A DNA stretch of 64,000 nucleotides. Origin: Paracoccus albus (GTDB lineage: Bacteria > Pseudomonadota > Alphaproteobacteria > Rhodobacterales > Rhodobacteraceae). Of this stretch, positions 56,033 to 63,620 are shown one piece after another. The notes below the pieces were generated by a model. The model had not been told where the DNA came from. It saw only the letters and a program-made list of their open reading frames with translations, and did no database searches. The first letter of the stretch is position 1. Every line of letters starts with the position of its first letter. Location: the NCBI RefSeq assembly GCF_027913035.1, contig NZ_CP115775.1, positions 2,440,501 to 2,504,500 on the forward strand. The letters run 5' to 3'. The position numbers and the translations under genes were made by a program.

Positions 56033-56554
56033 TCAGCGCCCATCTACCTCTGGCGTCGCCGCAGGTCCGCCTTCCAGATCGGCGATCAGCGCCTTCATCT
56101 CGGCGATTTCCAGCGTCTGGGCCTCGATGATGCTGTCCGCCAGCGCCCGCACGCGAGGATCCGAGATATTGGCGCGGGTGGATGTCAGAATGGCGATCGA
56201 ATGATGCGGGATCATTGCCTTCATCCACGCGGTGTCGTCGACCGTCGCCTGACTCCGGACCAGAAACAGGCCAAAGGCAAATGCCAGAATTGACAGGCCC
56301 GCGACGATCATGTTGGCGCGTTGGTTGCGATACATGCCCAGCATGAAGGCCAGCATGATCAGCGCCATGGCGCCGCCCATATACAGCGCCATCCACATCC
56401 GGGTCTGACTGAAAAAGACATGGTCCATCGCCCAGGTATTCAGATACATCAGCCCGAACATAATCACCGTGGAGGTGACGATCATCGCGGCAAAGCGGCC
56501 ATAGCTTCCACCGCTCATGCTTCCGTGGCTCTTGTCTCGATCAGAATGATTCAT
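56033..56554 (-). CDS. DUF305 membrane protein
   Basis: The 173-residue protein has three membrane helices (about residues 20-40, 52-72 and 80-98) and a C-terminal periplasmic DUF305 segment with MKAMIPHHSIAILTSTRANI, the HH pair of which is typical. DUF305 proteins are common in copper clusters and may bind metal. The N terminus is Ser/Gly/His-rich (HSDRDKSHGSMSGGS). Confidence 0.86.
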   Translation of the reverse strand: MNHSDRDKSHGSMSGGSYGRFAAMIVTSTVIMFGLMYLNTWAMDHVFFSQTRMWMALYMGGAMALIMLAFMLGMYRNQRANMIVAGLSILAFAFGLFLVRSQATVDDTAWMKAMIPHHSIAILTSTRANISDPRVRALADSIIEAQTLEIAEMKALIADLEGGPAATPEVDGR

Positions 56555-56578
56555 CGCATTATCCTTTCGTGAAATTTG

Positions 56579-57196
56579 TCAGTTCCGGCGCGAGGCCGCG
56601 ACCAGTTCGGCCAGATCCGACGATGAAATCGCTCCAAAGCGCGAATCTGATCCGGCTATAAAGGTTGGTGTGCCGGCCAAACCCATCGCCTCGGCCAGCC
56701 CATTGGACTGCTGGATATGCTGAGCAATCTCCGGGCTGTCCATGTCGCGCTGTAATTGCTGGGTGTTCAGCCCTATAGATCGCGCAACACGCAGGACACC
56801 GGCCTTTTCAGCCCGGGGTTTCTGCCCCATCAGGGCGCGATGAAAGTCGGCGTAGCGGTCCTGCTTGCGCGACGCCAGCGCCGCGCGGGCCGCGAAAACC
56901 GAACCATCGCCGAAGACCGGCCATTCCCGCATCACCATCCGCAAGCCGGAATCGGCTCCTAACACGGCATCCACCACCGGCATCATCGCTCGGCAGAATT
57001 GGCAGTTATAGTCGAAGAACTCGATCAGAGATGCGTCGCCGTCTGGATTACCGAAGATCGGTGCATTCGCGTCGTGCTCAAGCTGCCTGCGGAATTCGGG
57101 TGGAAGCGAATGACCAGCCCAAGATAGGCGCGGTGCGATGGCCATCGCCGGTGCGGTAAGGGCCAGGGTCAGGATCATGCGTCGCTGAAACATCAT
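56579..57196 (-). CDS. DsbA-family thiol oxidoreductase
   Basis: A 205-residue exported thioredoxin-fold protein. Signal peptide to about residue 28 (LSWAG), CxxC motif C65-Q-F-C68 in FFDYNCQFCRAMM, and cis-proline TPTF in AGTPTFIAG. Copper damages periplasmic disulfides, so a dedicated DsbA-like (or reductive ScsC-like) enzyme in a copper operon is reasonable. Ten nt downstream of the multicopper oxidase. ATG codons at 57196 and 57193 are equally possible. Confidence 0.9.
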   Translation of the reverse strand: MMFQRRMILTLALTAPAMAIAPRLSWAGHSLPPEFRRQLEHDANAPIFGNPDGDASLIEFFDYNCQFCRAMMPVVDAVLGADSGLRMVMREWPVFGDGSVFAARAALASRKQDRYADFHRALMGQKPRAEKAGVLRVARSIGLNTQQLQRDMDSPEIAQHIQQSNGLAEAMGLAGTPTFIAGSDSRFGAISSSDLAELVAASRRN

Positions 57197-57206
57197 GTCA
57201 CTCCCT

Positions 57207-58691
57207 TCACGCCGAGACCGCGAACGTCGTCATCATGCCGCTGGCAAGATGCGGCATGTGGTGACAATGCAGCATCCATTCCGCCGCCTCGCCCGCATTC
57301 AGCGCCACCGTGACCATCGACATGGGCGGCACATAGACCGTGTCGCGCAATGCACCGGAAAACCGCCTGCCATTGATCGCGACGACTTGGAAATGATGGC
57401 CATGCAGATGCATGGGATGACCCATCATCGACATGTTGTGGAACATGATCTCGACCCGCTGACCCGACTTAGCCGCGACGGGCACGCGTTCCTCGAACAC
57501 GCGGTCATTGATGGTCCAGCGATAGGGCTGCATCTGCCCACCCAGCATCACCATGGGTGATGCATCGGCAACTCGTTCCGTCAGCGGAGCAACGGCCCGC
57601 AAGGCGGCTTCCTGCGCAAGGTCAATATCGAATGCAGGTGCCGCATCGTCGGCCATTCCGAGAATGACCGGCACGATGGCGCCAGCGGTCGCAAGGATCA
57701 GGCCGGTTCGTTCATGCGCCCCCTCGCGCAGCGCAAGGATTGGCCACGCGCCGCCGCCTGCGGGCAGGTCAATTTCGATATCCAGGCGCTGCCCCATGGC
57801 CAGACCAAAGCGCGTTCCTGGCAAGGGCTGCACCGGCTGGCCATCCACAGCGACAAGCCGACCCGAAACCTCGCCGCTATCGAGCCAGAACACCGTGGCA
57901 GCAGCCCCGTTGATGACCCGCAGCAGGACCCGGCCACCCTTTTCTACCCGCACAACTTCCGGGTCGCCCAAGGTGCGGTCATTCACCAGATAGGCATCGA
58001 AATCGAAGTCGTTCAGGTCCATCTGCATCCCGGCCATACCGGGCATGGACATGCCGCTCATTTCCGACATCCCATTCATGGCCATACCGCTCCCCATGTC
58101 ATGACCGGCTGGTTGCGATATTTCGGCTTCGGCGGCCTCGTCATGCCCCTTTCCCGAGCGGATTTCGTCCAGCACCTCTTCCGGCGGGCGGAAGGAAAAA
58201 TCATGCAGGAACATGGTGACCTCTTGCCGATCAACTCGCAGATCCTCAGGGCGGCGGACGATCAGGGGTGCGGCCAGCAACTGCATCTCCTGAATGGGCA
58301 CATGGCTGTGCATCCAGTGCGTGCCTGCTGCGGCCTCAAAATCATAGGCACGCGTCTCTCCTGGCTTCAGCAGCGGCATCGGCATATCGGGAACGCCGTC
58401 CTGCGCGTTCGGCGGGATCTGTCCATGCCAATGAATGATCGTCGGCTCGGTCAGATCATTGGTCAGGTCCAGCAGGAAACGCTGGCCCGGATCCAGAATA
58501 AGCCCGGGTGTTCCGTTGCCGTTGATCAGCCCGAAAACCGTGGCGGCGCGGCCATCGATGTCAAGCGTGCGCGTAGTTGCCTGCAATGCCAGCGCGGCTG
58601 GCTGAGCAAAGCCCGCGCGCGGGATGGCAAAAGCTGCGGCCATGGCAGCGGATGCGGTCAGAAAGCCGCGGCGATTCAGTGTGCAAGTCAT
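57207..58691 (-). CDS. Multicopper oxidase (CopA/CueO type)
   Basis: The 494-residue oxidase begins with a Tat motif (NRRGFLTASAAMAAAFAIP). Copper ligands: H87-W-H89, H125 and H128-S-H130 in the first cupredoxin domain, HPMHLHGHHF and HCHHMPHLASGM in the last. A Met-rich loop (about residues 205-230, with MSGMSMPGMAGMQM) resembles the Cu+ binding insert of CueO/CopA. It oxidises Cu+ to the less toxic Cu2+ in the periplasm. No good ribosome-binding site is visible upstream. Confidence 0.94.
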   Translation of the reverse strand: MTCTLNRRGFLTASAAMAAAFAIPRAGFAQPAALALQATTRTLDIDGRAATVFGLINGNGTPGLILDPGQRFLLDLTNDLTEPTIIHWHGQIPPNAQDGVPDMPMPLLKPGETRAYDFEAAAGTHWMHSHVPIQEMQLLAAPLIVRRPEDLRVDRQEVTMFLHDFSFRPPEEVLDEIRSGKGHDEAAEAEISQPAGHDMGSGMAMNGMSEMSGMSMPGMAGMQMDLNDFDFDAYLVNDRTLGDPEVVRVEKGGRVLLRVINGAAATVFWLDSGEVSGRLVAVDGQPVQPLPGTRFGLAMGQRLDIEIDLPAGGGAWPILALREGAHERTGLILATAGAIVPVILGMADDAAPAFDIDLAQEAALRAVAPLTERVADASPMVMLGGQMQPYRWTINDRVFEERVPVAAKSGQRVEIMFHNMSMMGHPMHLHGHHFQVVAINGRRFSGALRDTVYVPPMSMVTVALNAGEAAEWMLHCHHMPHLASGMMTTFAVSA

Positions 58692-58760
58692 ATGAATAAT
58701 CCATCAGGCCCCGTAGGGCGAACCATGTTCGGCACCATGAAAGGTGCGGCAAGCAAGTGT

Positions 58761-59111
58761 TCAGATGGATTTCGGAGGGCGGTATCCGGGGCCGACCAGA
58801 AGGCCCTCACGTGTCACCGATATAGAGTGCCATTTCAGCGAATGCTCTGTCTCAACAGGCGCAAGTTGCGCGGCAGCAAGCCAGGGCGTAGGTGTGCCGA
58901 CACATACAATCGCACAGGCATCGGTCATATCGTGCCGAGAGGTTTCCCCCGGAGAGCCGTGCTCATGCCCGCCTTTGTCACCGGGATGGCTGATCGAAGC
59001 GACAACGTGATCGGCCGACAGTCCGGCTGTGCCAGCACTTTGCCCATGCTGCGTCACGCCCGCGAACACGAGCAGGACAACAAGCAGAGAATATATCGCG
59101 CGGCACATCAT
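58761..59111 (-). CDS. Small exported His/Cys-containing protein, 116 aa
   Basis: Signal peptide (YSLLVVLLVFAGVTQHGQS), a His-rich stretch (SHPGDKGGHEHGSPGETSRH), DACAIVCVGTP, and a C-terminal PGYRPPKSI. First gene of the operon ending in the L,D-transpeptidase. The arrangement (His-rich, two close cysteines, Pro/Arg end) is like the protein at 53,631, so both may be distant relatives with periplasmic copper-binding roles. No family firmly recognised. Confidence 0.65.
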   Translation of the reverse strand: MMCRAIYSLLVVLLVFAGVTQHGQSAGTAGLSADHVVASISHPGDKGGHEHGSPGETSRHDMTDACAIVCVGTPTPWLAAAQLAPVETEHSLKWHSISVTREGLLVGPGYRPPKSI

Positions 59112-59225
59112 GTGGTTGAGTTGGAACCGATGAAACTAGCTTGACAATAAGCAGGACAGGCTCTCGTTGCAATTCACGGTTTAATCAACAGAGGGTGTAG
59201 GTTTCTCCCTTCAAAGCCATTGACC

Positions 59226-59270
59226 GGCAGCCCTCCCCCGAGGTTCTGCCACCTTCCGCCTCCCTGCCGG
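59226..59270. promoter_or_regulatory. Inverted repeat and repeat copy 1 before the second integrase
   Basis: GGCAG (59226-59230) pairs with CTGCC (59246-59250), with CCTC and GAGG inside. The right arm plus 59251-59270 forms a near-copy (29 of 31 positions, 59240-59270) of sequence at 61,612-61,642. Downstream, a hairpin TGAGGC-TGA-GCCTCA lies at 59303-59317 and a shared GATGCAAGAAGGAGGC precedes the integrase ATG. Confidence 0.7.
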
Positions 59271-59345
59271 TCCGACCGGCGATGTATGACTTGCCATGCG
59301 CGTGAGGCTGAGCCTCATGTGGGATGCAAGAAGGAGGCGCTGGGC

Positions 59346-60617
59346 ATGGTGAAGCGATTGAGACTGAACGAAAAATCGGTGCGGGAGGCGGTGCCGGAAC
59401 CGGGCCGGGACTACCAGATCTTCGACAGCGAGGTGCGGGGATTTGCCATCTGCATCTATCGCTCCGGCAACCGCGCCTTCACGCTGGATTATCGCCATGC
59501 AGGGCGACAGCGGCGGATGACGCTGGGGCGCTGGCCGGAATGGTCGACGGCAGCGGCGCGGGAACGGGCGAAGGATCTGCGGCGCGACATCGATGCCGGT
59601 GGCGATCCGCTGGGCGCGAAAGAGGACGGACGGGACGCGCCCCGGTTCAGGGATCTGGTCGACCGCTATGCCGAAGTGCATCTGCCCAATCTGGCGAAGA
59701 CCAATGCCTCGGATCAGCGCTCCATGCTGTCAAAGCTGGTTGGACCCGAGTGGAACAACCGGCTGGTGACCGAGATCACACCCTATGACGTGGAAAAGCT
59801 GCTGAACCGCATCGCCGAGGGTCGTTCCCGACCGCACAAGGCCAAGCCCAACAACCGCGTCCGCAAGCTGCAGGGATCGAAGCCCACGCCGGTGCGCGCC
59901 AACCGCGTCGGCGAGGTGCTCCGCAAGATGTTCACCTATGCGCAAAGCTGGGGTTGGCGCGAGGATAACCCGGCCTCGGGATTTCGCCGCCGGATCGAGA
60001 ACCCGCGCGAACGGTTTCTGAGCCAAGAGGAAATCCGAAAACTTGCCGCCGCGCTGGACGCGGCCGAGGATCGGCGGGCTGCCGATATCATCCGGCTCTG
60101 CATGCTGACAGGGGCGCGCGTCGGCGAAGTCCGGCAGGCAAGGTTCGAGCATTTCAATCTCGAACATCTCAGCTGGTCGAAGCCTGCCAGCATGACCAAG
60201 CAGCGGAAGATTCATCGTCTGCCGATCTCGGACGAGGCAGCCGCAATCGTCCGCCAGCGCCAGTTGCTGGTGCCGCGCGGCTGTCCGTTCCTGTTTCCCG
60301 GCGATGTGCCGGGCCAGCCTGTGAAGGAAATCCGCCGCTTCTGGCATCAGATCCAGAAGCAGGTGAACATTCCCGATGTCCGCATTCACGACTTGCGCCA
60401 CACCTTCGCCTCGCTACTGGTCAGTGGCGGTGCGTCACTGGAAATGATCGGAAAGCTCTTGGGTCACAGCCAGACGCAGACCACTGCACGCTATGCCCAT
60501 TTGATGGATTCACCCCTGCGTGCTGGCGTCGATGCCGTGGCCAGCGCCTTCCGGCCGAAGCCGGTGCTGGTGCATGATGCCGGGGCGCAAGATGATCAGG
60601 CGCGCAAAAGCGCCTGA
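59346..60617 (+). CDS. Tyrosine integrase with DUF4102-type arm domain
   Basis: A 423-residue integrase. Residues 1-95 form the arm-binding DUF4102-type domain (FDSEVRGFAICIYRSG, RRMTLGRWPEWSTAAARER). Catalytic residues are R258 (TGARVGEVR), H348-x-x-R351 (HDLRHTFAS), H374 (LLGHSQTQTT) and Y383 (ARYAHL). AGGAGG precedes the ATG at 59346; the upstream in-frame region is not coding-like. Such integrases usually target tRNA genes, so it may be linked to the tRNA-fMet fragment at 50,481. Confidence 0.94.
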   Translation: MVKRLRLNEKSVREAVPEPGRDYQIFDSEVRGFAICIYRSGNRAFTLDYRHAGRQRRMTLGRWPEWSTAAARERAKDLRRDIDAGGDPLGAKEDGRDAPRFRDLVDRYAEVHLPNLAKTNASDQRSMLSKLVGPEWNNRLVTEITPYDVEKLLNRIAEGRSRPHKAKPNNRVRKLQGSKPTPVRANRVGEVLRKMFTYAQSWGWREDNPASGFRRRIENPRERFLSQEEIRKLAAALDAAEDRRAADIIRLCMLTGARVGEVRQARFEHFNLEHLSWSKPASMTKQRKIHRLPISDEAAAIVRQRQLLVPRGCPFLFPGDVPGQPVKEIRRFWHQIQKQVNIPDVRIHDLRHTFASLLVSGGASLEMIGKLLGHSQTQTTARYAHLMDSPLRAGVDAVASAFRPKPVLVHDAGAQDDQARKSA

Positions 60618-60644
60618 CCAATAGTCGGCTTCTCGCAAGGGGCG

Positions 60645-61241
60645 CTATCGGGTTTCCCGCAGCGCCCGCCAGATCGGGGTCAGTCGCCTTCGGATCGTAC
60701 TCTCATCAGGTATCTCGCGACCCGGAGAGGTCTTTGCGAACCAGTCCTGAACTTCCGCAACCCATTCACCCTGCGTTGCTGGCAAACCATCTTCGTGCAA
60801 ACGGACCATCTGGGAAATATACAGCCCTTCCCAGTCATAGCGCGATGGCGCTCCGCCGGGGTCTGTTGCGCGCTTGGCGAGACCATGGGCAATCTCGAAT
60901 TCATAAACCTCGCTGACAAGGATCAGCAGGTCGGACAGTTCGACAGTAATGTAATCCTCGGGATCCGCGATCATTATCCAATCCTTCGTGCCAACCGGCC
61001 GAAACCGTCGGATCACGCGGCGTTGCGGCCCGCTGGCCCAGCGCCGGAACATGCTGAGGATATCGACCACGGGCACCACGACCAGCCCTGACAGGATCGT
61101 TCCGTTCTGCTGGATCGGCTCGATCGCCATGACGATTTCCGGCTTTCCTGCGACAGCCCACCCCGCCAGATCATCGAGGCTGCAATCCCATCTGATCGCG
61201 ACCTCCTGAACCGTGAAAAACGTGCGTTGCGGCAATCCCAT
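60645..61241 (-). CDS. Hypothetical protein with N-terminal HTH-like region, 198 aa
   Basis: Residues about 5-30 (RTFFTVQEVAIRWDCSLDDL) resemble a MerR/excisionase-type helix-turn-helix. The middle is beta-rich (DWIMIADPEDYITVELSDLL) and the C-terminal part (GREIPDESTIRRRLTPIW) looks like a second DNA-binding helix pair. No family recognised. GGAGAGGAAAG precedes the ATG at 61241; the longer frame to 61481 runs through the control region. It diverges from the gene at 61,713 and is convergent with the integrase. Confidence 0.7.
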   Translation of the reverse strand: MGLPQRTFFTVQEVAIRWDCSLDDLAGWAVAGKPEIVMAIEPIQQNGTILSGLVVVPVVDILSMFRRWASGPQRRVIRRFRPVGTKDWIMIADPEDYITVELSDLLILVSEVYEFEIAHGLAKRATDPGGAPSRYDWEGLYISQMVRLHEDGLPATQGEWVAEVQDWFAKTSPGREIPDESTIRRRLTPIWRALRETR

Positions 61242-61496
61242 CTTCTTTCCTCTCCCTGCTCTTAGGCGCTGGGCTGTCCTTCTTCCGGCCGCAAAGCGCC
61301 TTGCCTCAGTCCTCTCGCGCGCAGACACAGCTTTCCCGAGCACGGGCCTTGAAAAGGCTCGCGTCGCTCGACCGCATCCGGCGTGATTGGCCGACTTCTT
61401 CACCACCAGAGCGAGACTTGTCCAGACGATTTCACTGGGGATAACCGAGTCTTTGTTCTTGACATGTTCCAGCCCCAACAAAGGCTGAATCTGTCA

Positions 61497-61532
61497 CCGG
61501 CAACCGGCAGAACCGGTTCTGCCGGTCGCCGG
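61497..61532. promoter_or_regulatory. 36-bp near-perfect palindrome
   Basis: Two 18-bp halves meet at 61514/61515 (centre AACC-GGTT) with only one mismatch; the inner 22 bp, CCGGCAGAACC and its complement, are perfect. CCGGC units recur. No T-run that would make it a simple terminator in the plus direction (ATTTTGCC follows). Confidence 0.85.
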
Positions 61533-61594
61533 ATTTTGCCTCTTGACAGCCTGTCTCGCAATGCATCCGCATCGCCAAACCCAGCAAAACATGG

Positions 61595-61642
61595 GGTGGC
61601 ATAACCTCCGGGAGGTTACGCCACCTTCCGCCTCCCTGCCGG
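61595..61642. promoter_or_regulatory. 31-bp palindrome and repeat copy 2
   Basis: GGTGGC-A-TAACCTCC-G-GGAGGTTA-C-GCCACC (61595-61625): 15-bp arms around a single G, one mismatch. The right arm continues into TTCCGCCTCCCTGCCGG (61626-61642), repeated at 59,254-59,270. A GATGCAAGATGGAGGC segment then precedes the ATG at 61713. Confidence 0.85.
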
Positions 61643-61712
61643 GCCTTTTTATGTGATTGTTCTTCTCCCCGTCAGCGGCCCGGTCCGGGCGATGCAAGAT
61701 GGAGGCAAGAGC

Positions 61713-61973
61713 ATGACACAACCCATGAGTGCGGAACCGGCAATTGAACCGCGCCTGCTGCGCGGCTGGATCAGCCGATACGATCTTGCGCAGGAACTTG
61801 GCCTGACGGTCGATACGCTGGGGCGCTGGGAGCGCCGCCGGAAAGGCCCGGCCTGTGTCCGTGCCGGTCGCAAGATCTTTTACCGAATGAGCGTTGTGCA
61901 GGACTGGTTGCAGTCGCAGGAAATGCCGCGGGTCGCAGAGAAGTCCGCCAGCAAGGTGCGGGGGCGGAAATGA
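61713..61973 (+). CDS. Helix-turn-helix protein (excisionase/MerR-like), 86 aa
   Basis: The central ISRYDLAQELGLTVDTLGRW and GPACVRAGRKIFYRMSVVQD form the short winged helix-turn-helix of excisionase-type proteins. Small size and position beside an integrase fit a recombination directionality factor or early regulator. AGATGGAGGC precedes the ATG. It overlaps the next gene by 4 bp. Confidence 0.82.
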   Translation: MTQPMSAEPAIEPRLLRGWISRYDLAQELGLTVDTLGRWERRRKGPACVRAGRKIFYRMSVVQDWLQSQEMPRVAEKSASKVRGRK

Positions 61974-62239
61974 ACGCTATGACCCAGATTCCCGATGCCG
62001 CTATCGATCATAGCTCTGCGACCGATACTGCCTGCCCGCCGGACTGGCCCGCCCAGCGCCTCTCTGAGGCCCGGGGCATTGTCGCCGATTTCGTCCATCA
62101 CCCGGACAGCCTGATCATCCTGGCCTGCCGCGCCATCGCCGCGCACAGCCCCGAAGATCAGGAACGCCGCGAGGCCTTGGCCCTTGCCGGTCTGCTGATC
62201 GCCGTGTCGAACCGCAAAGCGAAACGTGGTGACGCATGA
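61970..62239 (+). CDS. Hypothetical phage-type protein, 89 aa
   Basis: A soluble helical protein with WPAQRLSEARGIVADFVHHP and EALALAGLLIAVSNRKAKRG. No domain recognised. It overlaps neighbours by 4 bp on both sides (ATGA), so it is part of a tightly coupled operon from 61,713. Confidence 0.65.
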   Translation: MNAMTQIPDAAIDHSSATDTACPPDWPAQRLSEARGIVADFVHHPDSLIILACRAIAAHSPEDQERREALALAGLLIAVSNRKAKRGDA

Positions 62240-62658
62240 CCCGCCGCACGCCAGAGGCCGATATCCAGCGCGCCATTGTCCACACATTGCGGATCGTCCT
62301 GCCCCGCGATGCCATCATCCACCATTCCGCCAATGAGGTCGGATCGGGCAGCAAACCCGCACGCCAGCGCCAGGCGATCCTGACCGGCATGGGCGTATTC
62401 CCGGGCTTCGCCGACCTGATCGTCCTGACCGGCGGTCAGGTGTTGTTTCTCGAAGTGAAGAGCCCCTCTGGCCGTCTTAGCCCCGCCCAGAAGGCGTTCC
62501 GCGACATGGCGAAGGCCCAAAGCTTCGGCTGGGCGCTTGTCCGCTCGGTCGAGGACGCGCTGGGCGCCTTGGCCGATCACGGCATCACAACCAGGGTGCA
62601 GGCGCTGAACAAACGTCAACGGCCGAGCGCCTCGGCGTCCCGGAGGGCCTGCGCATGA
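62236..62658 (+). CDS. VRR-NUC domain nuclease
   Basis: A 140-residue PD-(D/E)XK nuclease-type protein of the VRR-NUC family, commonly encoded by phages and islands. The motif PGFADLIVLTGGQVLFLEVK contains the catalytic D and ExK, followed by SPSGRLSPAQKAFRDMA. An early helix with a glutamate (TPEADIQRAIVHTLR) is typical. VRR-NUC proteins cut branched or structured DNA. Confidence 0.9.
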   Translation: MTRRTPEADIQRAIVHTLRIVLPRDAIIHHSANEVGSGSKPARQRQAILTGMGVFPGFADLIVLTGGQVLFLEVKSPSGRLSPAQKAFRDMAKAQSFGWALVRSVEDALGALADHGITTRVQALNKRQRPSASASRRACA

Positions 62659-63620
62659 GCCATTTCGCGACCAACTGGGCGATCCTGCAGCGTGGCCTGA
62701 AGCCCGCCACCAAGATCGTGCTCTGGCATCTCTGCGACCGCCACAATCCCGATTTCGGCTGCTTCCCGACGCAAGTGCGATTGGCCGCAGACTGCGAGAT
62801 GTCGGTGTCATCGCTGAACGATCATCTCCGGACGCTGGAAGAGGCGCGGCTGATCCACCGGGTTCGATGCCACGATCCACAGACGCATCGGCGTCAGGCA
62901 ACCCGATACATCCTCGGCTTCGAGGACCGGTTTCCGGATCCTTCAGGCGATGGCGACAACAGCGATTCCGAGCCCGAGGATGGTGATGGCAGCGACGATC
63001 CATGTCCGGATTCCAGAGATGGAGCCATCTCCGAAAAATCGCCAAAGCCATCTCCGAATTTGGCCGGTTTCCATCTCCGAAATTCGGAGACTAACCCTGT
63101 AAGAGAACCTTTAAGGGAACCAGTAAAGGAGGAGGAGGACGCGCGGGCGCGCGATGATCGATTTGAAGAGCTTTTCGCAAACTTGCTCGACGCCCTCGGT
63201 TTCGACACCGATGCCGGCCTTCCGGGCTGGTGGCAGGGCTGGCCACCTCGCGAACATGTCCGCCGCTGGATCACCGATCTCGGGCTGACCGAGGATCGGA
63301 TCGTCGCCGTGGCCCGGGACAGCCGCAGCGCCCATCCCAATCCGCCGGACGGGCCGAGGGCGCTGGACAGGGCGATGGAACGGGCGGCAAGGAGCGCCGA
63401 GGCCGGGAAGCTCGCTGACGGCGACAAGCGCCGGAAGCGCGGCGGCAAGCCAGCCGACGCACCTCGCGCCAGTATGGACGAGATCGCGGGTTTCTATGCC
63501 AGCATGGTCAACGGCGACGGCTACCTGCCCTCCAACGCAATCTCGAACACGGTGCGCAATGCCATGCTGGAGCGAGGGCTGGTCACGCCGGAACGGCTGA
63601 GAATGCGGGGTGTGCTTTGA
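62655..63620 (+). CDS. Winged-helix protein, possible replication initiator, 321 aa
   Basis: The N-terminal region (about residues 15-75) is a winged helix: KIVLWHLCDRHNPDFGCFPT, SVSSLNDHLRTLEEARLIHR. The middle is acidic and low in complexity (SDSEPEDGDGSDDPCPDS). The C-terminal part has no clear fold (MDEIAGFYASMVNGDGYLPS). Phage and island proteins with this layout often start DNA replication, but no initiator motif proves it. It overlaps the VRR-NUC gene by 4 bp. Confidence 0.75.
   Translation: MSHFATNWAILQRGLKPATKIVLWHLCDRHNPDFGCFPTQVRLAADCEMSVSSLNDHLRTLEEARLIHRVRCHDPQTHRRQATRYILGFEDRFPDPSGDGDNSDSEPEDGDGSDDPCPDSRDGAISEKSPKPSPNLAGFHLRNSETNPVREPLREPVKEEEDARARDDRFEELFANLLDALGFDTDAGLPGWWQGWPPREHVRRWITDLGLTEDRIVAVARDSRSAHPNPPDGPRALDRAMERAARSAEAGKLADGDKRRKRGGKPADAPRASMDEIAGFYASMVNGDGYLPSNAISNTVRNAMLERGLVTPERLRMRGVL

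Larger units (their letters stand above)
61242..61712. other. Divergent control region of the right-hand element
   Basis: About 470 bp without genes between two divergent DNA-binding-type genes. It holds two large palindromes (61,497-61,532 and 61,595-61,625), TTGACA boxes at 61459-61464 and 61543-61548 without strong -10 partners, and the leader shared with the second integrase. This is where an element would keep its main regulatory sites or an origin. Confidence 0.7.

Noticed and set aside
59248..61642. The repeated 23-bp sequence as attL/attR around the second integrase
   Set aside because: Similarity also covers the segment just before the start codon of each following gene, and both copies sit in inverted repeats. 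Duplicated control leaders explain this better than attachment sites.
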